Made by a program: the position numbers and the translations under genes | NCBI GenBank assembly: GCA_012728855.1 | Contig: JAAYEH010000663.1 | Span: forward strand, 1-35,199 | Reading direction: 5' to 3' | DNA from: Rhodopirellula sp. | Lineage (GTDB): Bacteria; Planctomycetota; Planctomycetia; Pirellulales; Thermoguttaceae | DNA length: 35,199 nucleotides | The notes under the pieces: model-generated | Told to the model about the DNA's origin: nothing | What the model saw: only the letters and a program-made list of their open reading frames with translations | The model's database searches: none | Shown here: positions 1 to 12,600 of the stretch, piece after piece | Numbering within the stretch: the first letter of the stretch is position 1 | Layout of the letters: the number at the start of each line of letters is the position of its first letter

Positions 1-690
1 ACAGACAGGCCGCGTGCTTCGCCCGTGGTATCGTAGCCGCCGAGGGGTGTGATGGCGGCCGGATCGGATGTGTCCAAGATCGCCAGACCGGCACTTCCGT
101 CGGCCACGTACGTAAGGTTGCCGATGACTTGCACATCGTAGGCGGTGCCCGGGGTATCGTAGACGCCCAGCGGTGAGACGCTGGCCGGGTTGGATACGTT
201 CAGGATCACGAGGCCGCCCGTTTCATTGACCACGTACGCCGCGCTGTCGACCACCTGCACGGCACGGGCGAAGCCGCCGGTATAGAATCCGCCCAGACGC
301 GTTATAGCGGCTGGATTGGAGACGTCTACGATCTGCAGTCCTCCATTTCCTGCAGCGAGGTAGGCTCGGCTGCCGACGACCTCGACGCCGAAGGTCTGGT
401 AATTGCGGTAGTGGCCTAGTCGAGTCACTGCCGCGGGATTGGAGACATCGAAAATCTGCAAGCCGGCCAGGGAGGCCACGTAGAGGCGAGAGCCATCCAA
501 GACGCAGTCGTAGAACGGCCCGGCAACCGAACTCAAGAAGGAAATGCTGGGGTTGGCCAAATCGAGCAGCGCCACGTCTCGGTTGTCGAACGTGGCGGGA
601 TCGATCGGTTCGTTGAACGTGACGTCGATTGTCGACAGCGGCGGCAGCGAACCGGTCAGTTCGGGCGAGGTGGCGGTGACCATCGGAGTA
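1..690 (-). repeat. Start of a third cap plus LVIVD module, cut by window edge
   Basis: A third cap (TSPELTGSLPPLSTIDVTFN, PIDPATF) is followed by four complete LVIVD units and the beginning of a fifth (GGYDTTGEARGLSV) at the edge. The composite module therefore repeats at least three times and the protein continues to the left of the window. Confidence 0.85.
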
Positions 691-3600
691 ACGCCCGTGG
701 CGCTGGTGAAGTTCCAAGCTCCGGCGCCGCTGATCCCGGCAAAGGGTTTGCCCGACAGATCCTTGAAAGCCCCGCTGGGCGCTTCCACGTAGTAGCGAGT
801 CCTTGGCGCAAAATCCACCGGAGGGTCGATGGTCGCGGTTGCGCCGGAAACCGTGACCGCGGCGCTGGCGACATCGATCGATTGGACGATCGTCTGGTCG
901 TCGGATCGCCTGATCAGAATCAGCAGCGGCGACGTCCCCTGGCCTTTGGCAATGTTTTCGCTGAACGTGATCGCCAGATTTGCGTCGAGCGCGACTTGAG
1001 TCGCCCCGTCGACCGGAACGAAGCTGAGTGCCGTTGGCGGGAGGTAATCGCCGGTCACGAAATTCCAGGCGGCCGGGCCGCTGATCCCGACGAAGTCGTT
1101 GGCTGCCAGATCCTCGAAAACGCCTGCGTCCACTTCGATGTAGTACCCGGTGTTGTCGGCCAGGGTCGCTGCTGGATCGATCGTGACGGTGGCTTCCGAC
1201 ACCGTCACCGCGGCGCTGTCGACGAAGATGGTCTCCACGACGGAGCCGTCGCTGGTTCGCTTGAGCTGGATAGCGCCGCTGCCTTTGCGGACGTTTTCGC
1301 TGAAGGTAATTACCAGGTTTGTGGCGACCGACACACCGGTGGCGTCGTCCGCGGGAGCCAGGCTGAGGATTGCCGGCGGCGAGAATTCGCTCGTGGTGAA
1401 GTTCCACGCGGTGGAGTCGATAAGCCCGGCGAAATTGATTCCGGACAGGTTCTGGAACGCACCCGCAGCGATCTCGACGTAGTAGCTTGTGTTGTCGGCC
1501 AGATTCAGGGGCGGATCGATTGTTGCGGTCGCGCCCGCAACCGTCACGGCACCGCCAGCGACGTCGATCGATTGGACAACGCTGCCGTCGCTGGAGCGTT
1601 TGATGACGACGCTTCCGATGCCGTTGACGACGCTCTCGTTGAACGTGATCACGAGATTCGTGTCCGGCGCGACGCGGACCGAATCGTCCGCCGGATCCAC
1701 ACTGCTGACGACCAAAGGGCTGTCGATCCCGAATCGGGCGAAGTAGACGTCGTCGGAGATTTCGCGAGAGGTGCCGTCCTGATCCTGGTCCATGGCTATG
1801 CCGTCGAGGTCCAGGATTTCTGGTCCCAACAGCAAGGCGTAGTCGCCCTTGGGAAGGATTAGTCCCAGGTCGACGCGATACGTACTGCCTGCTACGTGCA
1901 AGATGCTCGTAGCAGGTTGTCCGACCTCGAGGATCTTGATCCCGGCCGCGCTATCAGCGACGTAGGCACGGTTGCCGAGAATCTGCAGGGCCTGGGCTGT
2001 GCCATTGGTATCAAGCTCCGCCAGGAGCGTGATCGCGGCCGGATCGGAAATGTCGAGCACTTGCACGCCTGCGGTCCCGGCGAGCACGTAAGCCAAACTG
2101 CCCACCACCTCCACGCCGTTGGTGTTGCGGGCCGTTTCGAAAGAACCCAGGTAAGTCGGTTGCGCAGGGTTGGAGACGTCGAGGACATAAAGGCCGGCAG
2201 ACACGCTGCTGACGTAGGCCCAATCAGCGATGTAGGCCCGATTGCCCACCACCTGCACGTCCAGAAGTTCGCCTGGTGTGTCGTAGCCGCCAAGGCGCGT
2301 TACGTTCGCCGGATCGGACACGTCGAAGATTTCAAGCCCGGTATAATGATCGGCCACGTACGCGACATTCCCGACTACATGAATGGCACAGGCGGAGTAC
2401 GGGGTGTCATATCCGCCCAGACGTTCGACCGCGGTCGGATCGGAGACGTCCAGGATTTCGAAACCGGCATACCCACTGGCCACGTAGGCGATGTCACCCA
2501 TCACCTGGATGGCAAGGGCGGAACTCGGTGTGCCATATTCACCCACGTGGACGATCCCGGAGGGATCGGATACGTCCAGGATTTGAAGACCACTGGAGCC
2601 ATCAGCCACATAAGCCAGGTTGCCCACGACCTGCACGTCGCCGGCACTGCCGGGTGTATCGTATCCGCCCACGCGAATCATCGCGGATGGATCAGATACA
2701 TCCACGACTTGAAGGCCACCAGAGCCATCGGCGACATAGGCCAAGCCGCCCACTACTTGCACGTCCTGGGCATAAGACAACGTGCTATATCCACCGAGGC
2801 GAGTGACCATCGCGGGATCGGAGACGTCGAGGATCTGCAGGCCGGGCGAACCATCAGCCACGACGGCCAGGTCGCCTGCCATGTACACGCTGCCAAGGCC
2901 GCCGAGGGTGTTGTATCCGCCGAGACGAGTGACCGCCGCCGGATTGGAGACGTTTAAGATGTGAAGACCCTCGGAACCATCGGCTACGTAAGCCACACCG
3001 TCCACCGCGCGCACATGGGTGGCATAACCGGGCGTATCGTAGGTGCCTGCGAGGGTCGGTGCGGCCGGATTGGAGATGTCGATGATCGCAAGCCCGTCGT
3101 AGGTGGCGGCCACATAGGCGCGGGTGCCAACCACATGCACGTCGACGTTATAGCCCGTCAAATAGATTCCCCCCACGCTCGTTATCGTGGCCGGGTTGGA
3201 AACGTCGAGGATCCGAAGGCCTTCATAATCAGCGGCGAGATACGCGAGATCTCCGACCACCTGGACGCTATGCAGGTAATTCGACGAGACGTAGCCTTGG
3301 CCCAGAAGCGTTACTGAGGCCGGATTTGAGACGTCGAGAACCAAGAGACCTCGACCGAACTCCGCTACGTAGGCGCGGTTTTCCACGACATGCACATCAT
3401 ATGCTGAGGCGACTGTGTCGTAACCGCCCACGCGGGTAATCGCGCCGGGATTGGAAACGTCCAGGATTTCCAGACCTGCCAAATCATTGGCTATATAGGC
3501 GAGATTGTTCGCGACCTGCACTGCGCGGGCCGGGGCCGACATGTCGTACCGGCCCACGGGAATCGGCGCCGCCGGATTCGAAATATCGAAGACTTGCAGG

Positions 3601-6600
3601 CCCGCGCTCGTCGCGGCATAGAGCAACGAACCGACTGTGGCGAAATCGGAGAAGGTTCCGCCGAACGATTCAACCAGAGAGAGATTGGGATGATTGAAAT
3701 CAATCAGTGCCACATCCTGGATATCGAAAGTACCGGGATCGATCGCCTTATTGAACGTCACGTCGACCGTAGAGAACGGCAGAACTGTGCCGCTTAGCTC
3801 CGGCGTGGTGCCCGTTACTGCCAATAGCGGAACGTCGGTGGTGGTGAAGTTCCAGGCCGCGGCGCCGCTGATGCCGGCGAAATCTTTGCCTGACAGGTCT
3901 TGAAACGCTCCAGAGGCCACTTCGATGTAATAGCCGGTGTCTGCCGCGAGCATCGCATCGGGATCGATCGTGGCAGTCATGCCGGCAACAGTCACCGCCG
4001 AGCTGATCGCGGTGATGGTTTCGACGACCGACCCATCGCTGGCCTTCTTGATCACGATGTCGCCCGCGCCCTTCTGGACGGGTTCGCTGAATATGATGAG
4101 AAGATTTGCGCCCACCGGTACGGCGGTTGCGTCGTCCGCGGGAGAAAGCCGGACGACGGCCGGCGCCGTGAAGTCGCCTGTGGTGAAGTTCCACGTGGTA
4201 GCGGCGGTGATCCCCGCGAAATCGTTGCCCGAGAGATCCTCGAAGGCGCCGCTGGTTACCTCGACGTAGTAACTCGTGTTTTCCAGCAGGGGCGTGGGGG
4301 GGTCAATGGTCGCGGTCGCCCCCGTTACCGTTACGGCCGTGCTCGTAACCGGAATCGTTTCTAGGACCAGACCGTCGCTCGATCGCTTGAGAGCGATATT
4401 GCCGGTGCCCTTTTGGATGTTTTCGTTAAAGGTAATTACCAGGGTTGGGTCGAGCGTCACGCCGGTCGCATTGTCCGCAGGAGCAAGGCTGGCCACCGCT
4501 GGGGCCGTGAAGTCGCCGGTGGTGAAGTTCCACAACGTCGCGCCGGTAATGCCGGCGAAATCGTTGCCGGCGAGGTCTTCGAACACGCCGGCGGCCATTT
4601 GAACATAGTAAGCCGTGGTGTCGGCGAGGGTCGTCGACGTGCTGATCGTGGCGGTTGCTCCTGCAATCGCGACCGACGTGCTGGTAACCGAGATCGACTT
4701 CACCGTCAGGCCGTCGCTTGCCCGCTTCAGATAGATATAGCCCGTACCCTTGCGGACATCTTCGTCGAACGTCATCACCAAGTCGGTATTCCGCGTCACC
4801 CCAGTCGCATCGTCCGCGGGCGAGAGGCTGGTCACCGTAGGGGCCGTAAAGTCGCCGGTCGTGAAATTCCAAACGGTCGGGCCGCTGATTCCGGCGAAGT
4901 CATGCCCCGCCAGATCCTGGAATGCACCGCCAGCCACTTCGACGTAGTACCCGGTAGTCTCCGCCAAGATCACGGCCGGATCAATCGTGGCGGTCGTGCC
5001 GGAGACGGTCACGGCGGAACTCCCGACGGCAATCGTCTCGACGACCGAGTCGTCGCTCGCGCGTTTCACAACGATGTCGCCGGCGCCCTTCTGAACGTTT
5101 TCGCTGAACGTAATGACGAGATTCGCATTGAGTGCGACGCCGGTGGCATCATCCGCAGGAACAAGGCTGGCCACCGTGGGTGCAAGGAAGTCGCCGGTGG
5201 TGAAATTCCACGTCGTGGAACCGCTGATCCCTGCGAAGTTGTTTCCGGCCAAGTCCTGAAACGTTCCGCCGGTCACCTGGATACCAGAAATCTGGACATA
5301 GTAGCCCGTGTTTTCGGCAAGCGTGGCAGCCAAGTCGATCGTAGCCGTTGCTCCGGAGATCGTCACCGCCGAGCTGGTGACGCCGATTGCTTCCACCGTG
5401 GAGTTGTCGCTCGAGCGCTTGAGGGTGATGGTGCCGGTATTCTTGCGAACGTCTTCGCTGAACGTGATCACGAGGTTCGTGTCGAGCGTGACTCCCGTCG
5501 CATTGTCGGCAGGAACAAGGCTGGCCACCGTCGGCGCGGTGACGTCGGCGGTCGTGAAGTTCCAGGCCGTGGTCCCGCTGATTCCACCAAAGCCGGTGCC
5601 CGCGAGGTCGCGGAAGGCTCCTGCCGATACCTGCACGTGGTAATCGGTGGTTTCCGGAAGATTCAGCGGCGGATTGATCGTTGCCGTTGCTCCGGAGACG
5701 GTTACCAGGGGGCTAGTGACATCAATCGTGTGGACCACCGCGTTGTCGCTGGAGCGGGTGATCACCACGCTGCCCGTGCCCTTGACGATGTTCTCGTTGA
5801 ACGTAATCACGAGATTCGCGCCCGGCGCCACGTTTGTGGCGTCGTCTGCCGGGCTCAAAGTGCTTACCAGCGGCGGAGTGCCCACCTGGAAGCGGGCGAA
5901 GTATTGGTCGTGGGAGGATTCCCGCGGCGTGCCGTCCTGGTCCTGGTCCATCGCCGTGCCGCTTGGGTCCAGGATTTCCGGACCCATGAGCAGCGCGTAG
6001 TCGCCCGCAGGGATCATGGCCCCCAGGTCAACGCGATAGGTGTTGTCCGCCAGGTGCGAGGGACTTGCCAGGGCGCGGCCGATTTCAAAGATCGCGATCC
6101 CGTATTCGTTGTCGGCCACATAGACCTGGTTGCCCACTACATGCACCTTCAGCGCAGAGCCCGGAGTGTCGTACCCGCCCAAGCGCGTGATGGTTGCCGG
6201 ATTCGACACATCGAGGATTTGCAGGCCGGCGTAGTCGTCGGCCACGAAGGCCAAGCTGCCCACCACCTGCACGCCGAACGGATAGCCCGGCGTCGTGCGA
6301 GAACCAAGCCGCGTCACCGCCGTTGGACTGGAGACGTCCAGGATCAGCAGGCCGGTAAAACGATCGGGCACGTACGCCAGGTCGCCGAGCACCTGCACGC
6401 TGGAGGCCCAATCGGGAGTGTCAAACCCGCCCAGGCGCGTCACCGCAGCCGGATCGGAGACGTCGAGGATATGGATACCGGAGTAGCCATCAGCCACGTA
6501 CAGCAGGCCGTCCGCCGCATAGAGACCAAACGCGTCGCCCGGCGTATCGTATACGCTCAGCCGAGTGACCGCGGCCGGATCGGAGACGTCGAAGATCTCC

Positions 6601-9600
6601 AGGCCGTCCTCACGCTCGGCGACGTAGGCGATATTTCCCATCACCTGCACGTCCCGAGCGTAGCCCACGGTCTGATAGCCACTCAGGCGCGTGACTGCGG
6701 CCGGATCGGAGACATCCAGGATCTGCAGACCATAGTAACCGTCGGCGACAAAGGCCAGGTTTCCTACCACCTGCACGCCATAAGGAGAACCGGGAGTCTC
6801 ATAACCGCCCACGTACCTCGCGGCGGTCGGATCCGACACATCCAGGATTCTCAGGCCACCGGAAGCGTCGGCCACGTAGGCCAGACTGCCGACCACTTGC
6901 AAATCCCAAGCGTCGTCCACGGTGGCGTACCCGCCGAGGCTCGCGACCGCAGCCGGATCGGAAACATCCAGGATCTGCAGACCACCGGAGCCGTCGGCCA
7001 CATAGGCCAGGCCGCCGACCATCTGGATGTCGCGCGCAGAGCCCGGTGTGTTGTACCCGCCGAGGCGCGACGGCGCGGCCGGATTGGAGATATCGAGGAT
7101 CTGCACGCCGTTGTTGTAACCGTTGGCGAGATACGCCAGACTGTCCACCACCCGCACACCGTAGGCAATATCGAGCGTAGCGTAGGTGCCCAACCAGGTC
7201 GGCGCGGCTGGATCCGATACGTTCAGGATTTGCAGGCCGGAATAACCGTCGGCGACGTAAGCCAGGTTGCCCGCCACTTGCACGTCGCGAGCCTCTCCCG
7301 TGGTGTCGTATCCACCGACGGTCACCACAGCGGCCGGATTCGACACGTTCAAGACATGCAGGCCGGCCGAACCATCGGCGACGTAGGCGAAGTCGCCCGC
7401 TACCTGCACGGCTCGGGCAGTGCCCGAGGTATCGAAGCCGCCGGTTCGCGTTACCGCCGTGGGGTCGGAGACATCCAAAATCTGCAAACCGGCCGAACCG
7501 TCGGCCACGTAGGCTCGCGTGCCAACCACCAGCACGCCGGAGGCGGTGCCCGAGGTGTCATAGCCGCCGCGGCGCGTAATCGCGGTGGGATTCGATAGAT
7601 CGTAGATTTCCAAACCGGCCGAGCCGACAGCCACATAAGCCAGGTTCCCCACCACCTGCACGTCAAGGGCGTCGCCAGGTGTGCTGTACCGTCCCAGGCG
7701 TATTACGGCCGCCGGATCAGAGACGTCGAACACCTGCAGGCCAGCGTTCGTCGCCGCGTACAGAAGAGTTTCAACGATGAAACTAGTGTTGAACGAACTG
7801 CCGAAGGTATCCAGTGGCGATATTTCCGGCGCGGCCCGATTGAGTAGTGCCAGATCCTGCCGATCGAATGTGGCCGGATCGATCGGCTTGTTGAATGTCA
7901 CGTCGAACGTTGAGAAGGGCGTCAGGCTGCCGCTCAGTTCCGGCGTGGTGGCCGTCACCGTCAGCGGGGTTTTTTCGACCGTATAGAACTCGTCACCCGT
8001 GTAGTTGCCGTTGCCGGCGCCCGCGCCGCCCAGCGGGTGGTCGAGCGCATCACGGATCGTGTCGTCGTCGACCACGTCCAGCCGCAACGTGCCTTCCCCG
8101 GTGCCCGTCGCAACGGTGACAGTGTAACTGCTGGCAGCGCCGGAAACGCTCGTGATCGAGGCACCGGCGAGCGTGCCCGTGGTGGCCAAGGCGAAATCGC
8201 CCGTGTCCACGCCGGTGACCGGCTCGCTGAAGGTGACAGTGAAACGGACGCTGGCGGCGCTGGTAGGATTGGTATCCACGCGAGTTGTGGAGACGACTTG
8301 CGGTGGCACCGTGTCCACCGTGTAGAACTCGTCACCCGTATGGTTGCCGTTGGCAGTGCCCGTGCCGCCGAGCGGATTGGTGGTGGCATCGCGGATCGTG
8401 TCGTCATCGAGCACGTCCAGCCGCAACGCCCCTTCCCCGGCACCTGTTGCCACGGTGACGGTGTAACTGGTGCCGCTGCCGGAAACGCTCGTGATCGAGG
8501 CACCGGCGAGCGTGCCAGTCGTGGCCATGGCGAAATCGCTTGCGTCCACGCCGGTGACGTTCTCGCTGAAGGCGATGGCGAAATGGACGTTGGCGGCGCT
8601 GGTGGGATCGGTATCCAGGCGAGTTGTGGAGACGACTTGCGGTGGCACCGTGTCCACCGTGTAGAACTCGTCACCTGTATGGTTGCCGTTGCCGGCGCTC
8701 GTGCCGCCGAGCGGATTGGTGGCGGCATCGCGGACCGTGTCGTCGTCGAGCACGTCCAGCCGCAGCGTGCCGTCCCCCGTGCCTGTCGCAACCGTGACAG
8801 TGTAACTGCTGCCGCTGCCGGAAACGCTCGTGATCGAGGCACCGGCGAGCGTGCCCGTGGTGGCCAAGGCGAAATCGCTTGCGTCCACGCCAGTGACGCT
8901 CTCGCTGAAGGTGACCGCGAAGCGGACGCTGGCGGCGCTGGTGGGATCGGCATCCAGGCGAGCCGTCGAGACGACGTGCGGCGGCACGGTATCGACGGCG
9001 TAGACCTCGCCTCCGGTGTAATCCCCGTTGCTGGCGCCGGCGCCGCCCAGCGGGTGGTCGAGCGCGTCGCGGATCGTGTCGTCGTCGACCACGTCCAGCC
9101 GCAACGCGCCTTCCCCGGCGCCCGTCGCAACGGTGACGGTGTAACTGGTGCCGCTGCCGGAGACGCTCGTGATTGAGGCACCGGCGAGCGTGCCCGTCGT
9201 GGCCAAGGCGAAATCGCCCGTGTCCACGCCGGTGACGTTCTCGCTGAAGGTAACGGCGAAGCGGACGCTGGCGGCGTTGGTGGGATCTGTATCCAGGCGA
9301 GTTGTGGAGACGACTTGTGGTGGCACCGTGTCCACCGTGTAGAACTCGTCACCCGTATGGTTGCCGTTGGCAGTGCCCGTGCCGCCTAGCGGATTGGTGG
9401 TGGCATCGCGGATCGAGTCGTCATCGAGCACGTCCAGCCGCAACGTCCCTTCCCCGGCACCTGCCGCAACGGTGACGGTGTAACTGGTGCCGCTGCCTGA
9501 AACGCTCGTAATCGAGACGCCGGCGAGCGTGCCCGTGGTGGCCATGGCGAAATCGCTTGCGTCCACGCCAGTGACATTCTCGCTGAAGGTGACGGCAAAG

Positions 9601-12600
9601 CGGACGCTGGCGGCGCTGGTGGGATCGGTATCCAGGCGAGCCGTCGAGACGACTTGCGGCGGCAGGGTATCCACCGTGTAGAACTCGTCACCTGTGTGGT
9701 TGCCGTCGCCGACGCCCTCGCCGCCCAGCGGGTGGTCGATCGCGTCGCGGATCGTGTCGTCATCGAGCACGTCCAGCCGCAACGTGCCTTCACCGGCGCC
9801 CGTCGCAACGGTGACGGTGTAACTGCTGGCATCGCCGGAAACGCTCGTGATCGAGGCACCGGCGAGCGTGCCCGTCGTGGCCAAGGCGAAATCGCTTGCA
9901 TCGACGCCGGTGACCGGCTCGCTGAAGGTCACGATGAAACGGACGCTGGCCGCAGTGGTCGGGTCGCCGTCGGCACGGACGAGGGAACTTACCAGCGGTG
10001 GCGTCCTGTCGATCGTATAAGAATCTCCGGCGCTGAAATTGCCGTTGCCGCCTCCCGTGCCGCCCAGCGGATTGGCAGTGGTATCCTGAATGGAATCGTT
10101 GTCGACAACGTCCAGCCGGAGCGTACCGTCGCCGGTGCCGGCATCGACCGTGACCGTGTAGACCGCGCCCGTTCCTGCCACGGAGGTCACGGCAGCGCCC
10201 ATCGGGCCGTCGGCAAAGACCACGAAGTCGGTCTCGTCCACCCCGCTGACCTCCTCGCTGAACGTGACGAGGAAATCGACGGAGGCAGCATCGGTAGGAT
10301 CAGCGCCGGCTCGGACCACCGAGATCACCACCGGCCACTCCGGGCGGTTGCCGAAATCCTGCCCGGTGACGATCTGACCGGCCTCCAAGACAACCACGTG
10401 GGGAAGTGGGTCCGGTATCGGCTTATCGCGCGATAAGATGGTTACTGCGTCTTCGTATCCCGAGGCGACGTAAAGATGGCTGCCGTCGGGCGTTACGGCC
10501 ACACTCCGCGTTCCGTTCAGGCCGAATCGAAGATTGCTGCCAAGGAGGAACTGTTGGAAGACAAGCTCCCCGGTTGTTGTATTGCGTTCGAAGAGAGCCA
10601 CTCCATGATCGCTGCTGGAACTGGTATAGAGATGTTGGCCGTCGGGGCTGATCTGTACGTCCGTTACGTAGCGGAGGCCGTTGACACCATCCAAGCCGTC
10701 TTGGAACACCTGGAGGAAGGTGAGTTGTCCGCTGCCGGGATCTCGCGCAAACGCGGCCAAAGCGTGGTCGGAGTAACCTGCCACATAGACATGGAGCCCG
10801 TCCGGCGCGACCACCACGGAATACGCGCCCCCGAGGCCATCGATGCTGCCCGTTCCGTCCTTGAGAACCTGGGAAAAGGTGAGCCTGCCGGTCGTCGTGT
10901 CGCGAGCAAAGACGGCGACGGCATTGTCAACCATCCCGACAACGTAGACGTGGTTGCCGTCGGGGGCGACCGTCACGTCGGACACGTAGGCAAGCCCGTC
11001 GACGCCGCCGACGCCGTCCTTGAGGATCTCGACGAACGCCAACTCGCCGCTGCTTGCATTGCGGGCGAAGACGGCAACGGCAGAGTCGTTCGCGCCGCCC
11101 ACGTAGACATGGCTTCCGTTCGGGCTGATCGCCACCGCGGTCGCTCCGCTGAGTCCGTCCACTCCGCCCGAGCCATCGCGAAGCGTTTGGACGAGCGTCA
11201 GAGCGCCTGTGACCGGGTCGCGTTCAAATACGGACACGGCGTGGTCGTCCGTGGCCGCGACGTAGACATGGGCACCATCGGGAGCGACCGCGACGAAATC
11301 GATTCCTGCCAAACCGTCGATGCCTGCCTCGTTGTCGCGGTGGGATTCGACGAACGCCAGATCGCCCGTGCCTGGATCGCGCCGGAAAACGGCCAAGGCG
11401 TTGTCCCCTTTTCCGGTGACGAAGACGTGGGCGCCGTCAGGGCTTACCGCGACGTGCTCGGCTTCATCCAGGCCGTCGACGCCTCCGGTGCTGTCGCGCA
11501 GCAGATCGACATAGCTGAGGCCGCCCGTGGTGGAATCCCTGGTGAAAACTGCCACGGCGTCGTCGTACTGGCTCGTTGCGTAAAGGAAGTTCCCTTCGGC
11601 ATCGGGGCTGATCGCCAGCGACCAGGCCCCCCTCAGCCCATCGACGCCGTCCACGCCGTCTCTCAGGAGCCCGGCGTACGTCAGCCGGCCGGTGATGCTG
11701 TCGCGATTGAATCGCGACAGGGCACTTTCGTAGGTGCCCGCCGCGTAGACGTAGCTGCCGTCGGGACTGACCACGACGGACTGGACGCCACTAAGGCCGT
11801 CCACTCCGCCGGCCCCGTCTTGCAGCATTTCCACGAAGGCGAGTTGGCCGGTAGATGGGTTTCGGGTGAAGACGGCTAAAGCGCCGTAATAGCTGCTGGC
11901 CGCGTAGAGATGGCTGCCATCGGGACTCGGCGCGAGGGCTCTTACCGACCAGATCCCTACGACGCCATTGACACCGTCCTTGAGAACCTCAATGAACGTG
12001 AGACGGCCGGTGGCTGCATCCCGGCTGAATACGGCCACGGCGTTGTCCTGATATCCTCCGAGGTAGACGTGGCTTGCATCAGGACTGAACGCCAGCGTCG
12101 TTGCACCGGCCAGCCCATCCACCCCGCCGACTCCATCCTTTTGGACTTCCACGAGCGTCAGCCTGCCGGTGGCCGAATCGCGAGCGAAGACCCCCACGGC
12201 ATTGTCGTAATACGCTGCCGTATAGAGGTGGCTGCCGTCGGGACTGACCAACAACGAGCGGGTTCCGTAGAGCCCGTCCACCCCATTGAGGCCGTCTTGA
12301 ATCAGTTCGACAAACGTGAGTTCGCCGGTCACGGAATCACGCTGGTACACCGACACGGTGAATTCCGTGGCCAAATAGATATGTTCGCCGCCGGGACTCA
12401 TGGCGATCGAAGTCGGATTGGAGAGCCCATCCTGCGCCGTGCCTTGATGGCGATGAATCTCGACGAAGGTGGGCAGACCCGTGGCGAGGTCGCGGCGGAG
12501 CACGACCAGAGCGTCGTCCTCCGGTCCCACGACGTAAAGATGGTTGCCCTCCGGGCTGATCACCATCGGCCCGGCGCCGTCCAACCCCAGGAGCCCTCCC

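Noticed and set aside
4413..7598. A 1061-codon open frame on the plus strand
   Set aside because: It lies antisense to the LVIVD and Big_5 repeats of the giant gene. Its apparent repeats (GRIGDVEDLQ) are the reverse-strand reading of those repeats, and GC-rich codon use on the minus strand keeps the frame open. It has no recognisable domain.
1915..7970. Regular 126-nt periodicity suggestive of a CRISPR-like or satellite array
   Set aside because: The period equals 42 codons in the open frame, the repeats vary at the DNA level while the protein pattern is kept, and there are no short identical repeats with unique spacers. It is protein repeat coding.
10476..11879. Plus-strand open frame of 467 codons, with others at 8037-9176, 14496-16112 and 20697-22172
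   Set aside because: All are opposite the giant gene, repeat with its periodicity and lack family motifs, whereas the minus frame gives clear domains throughout.
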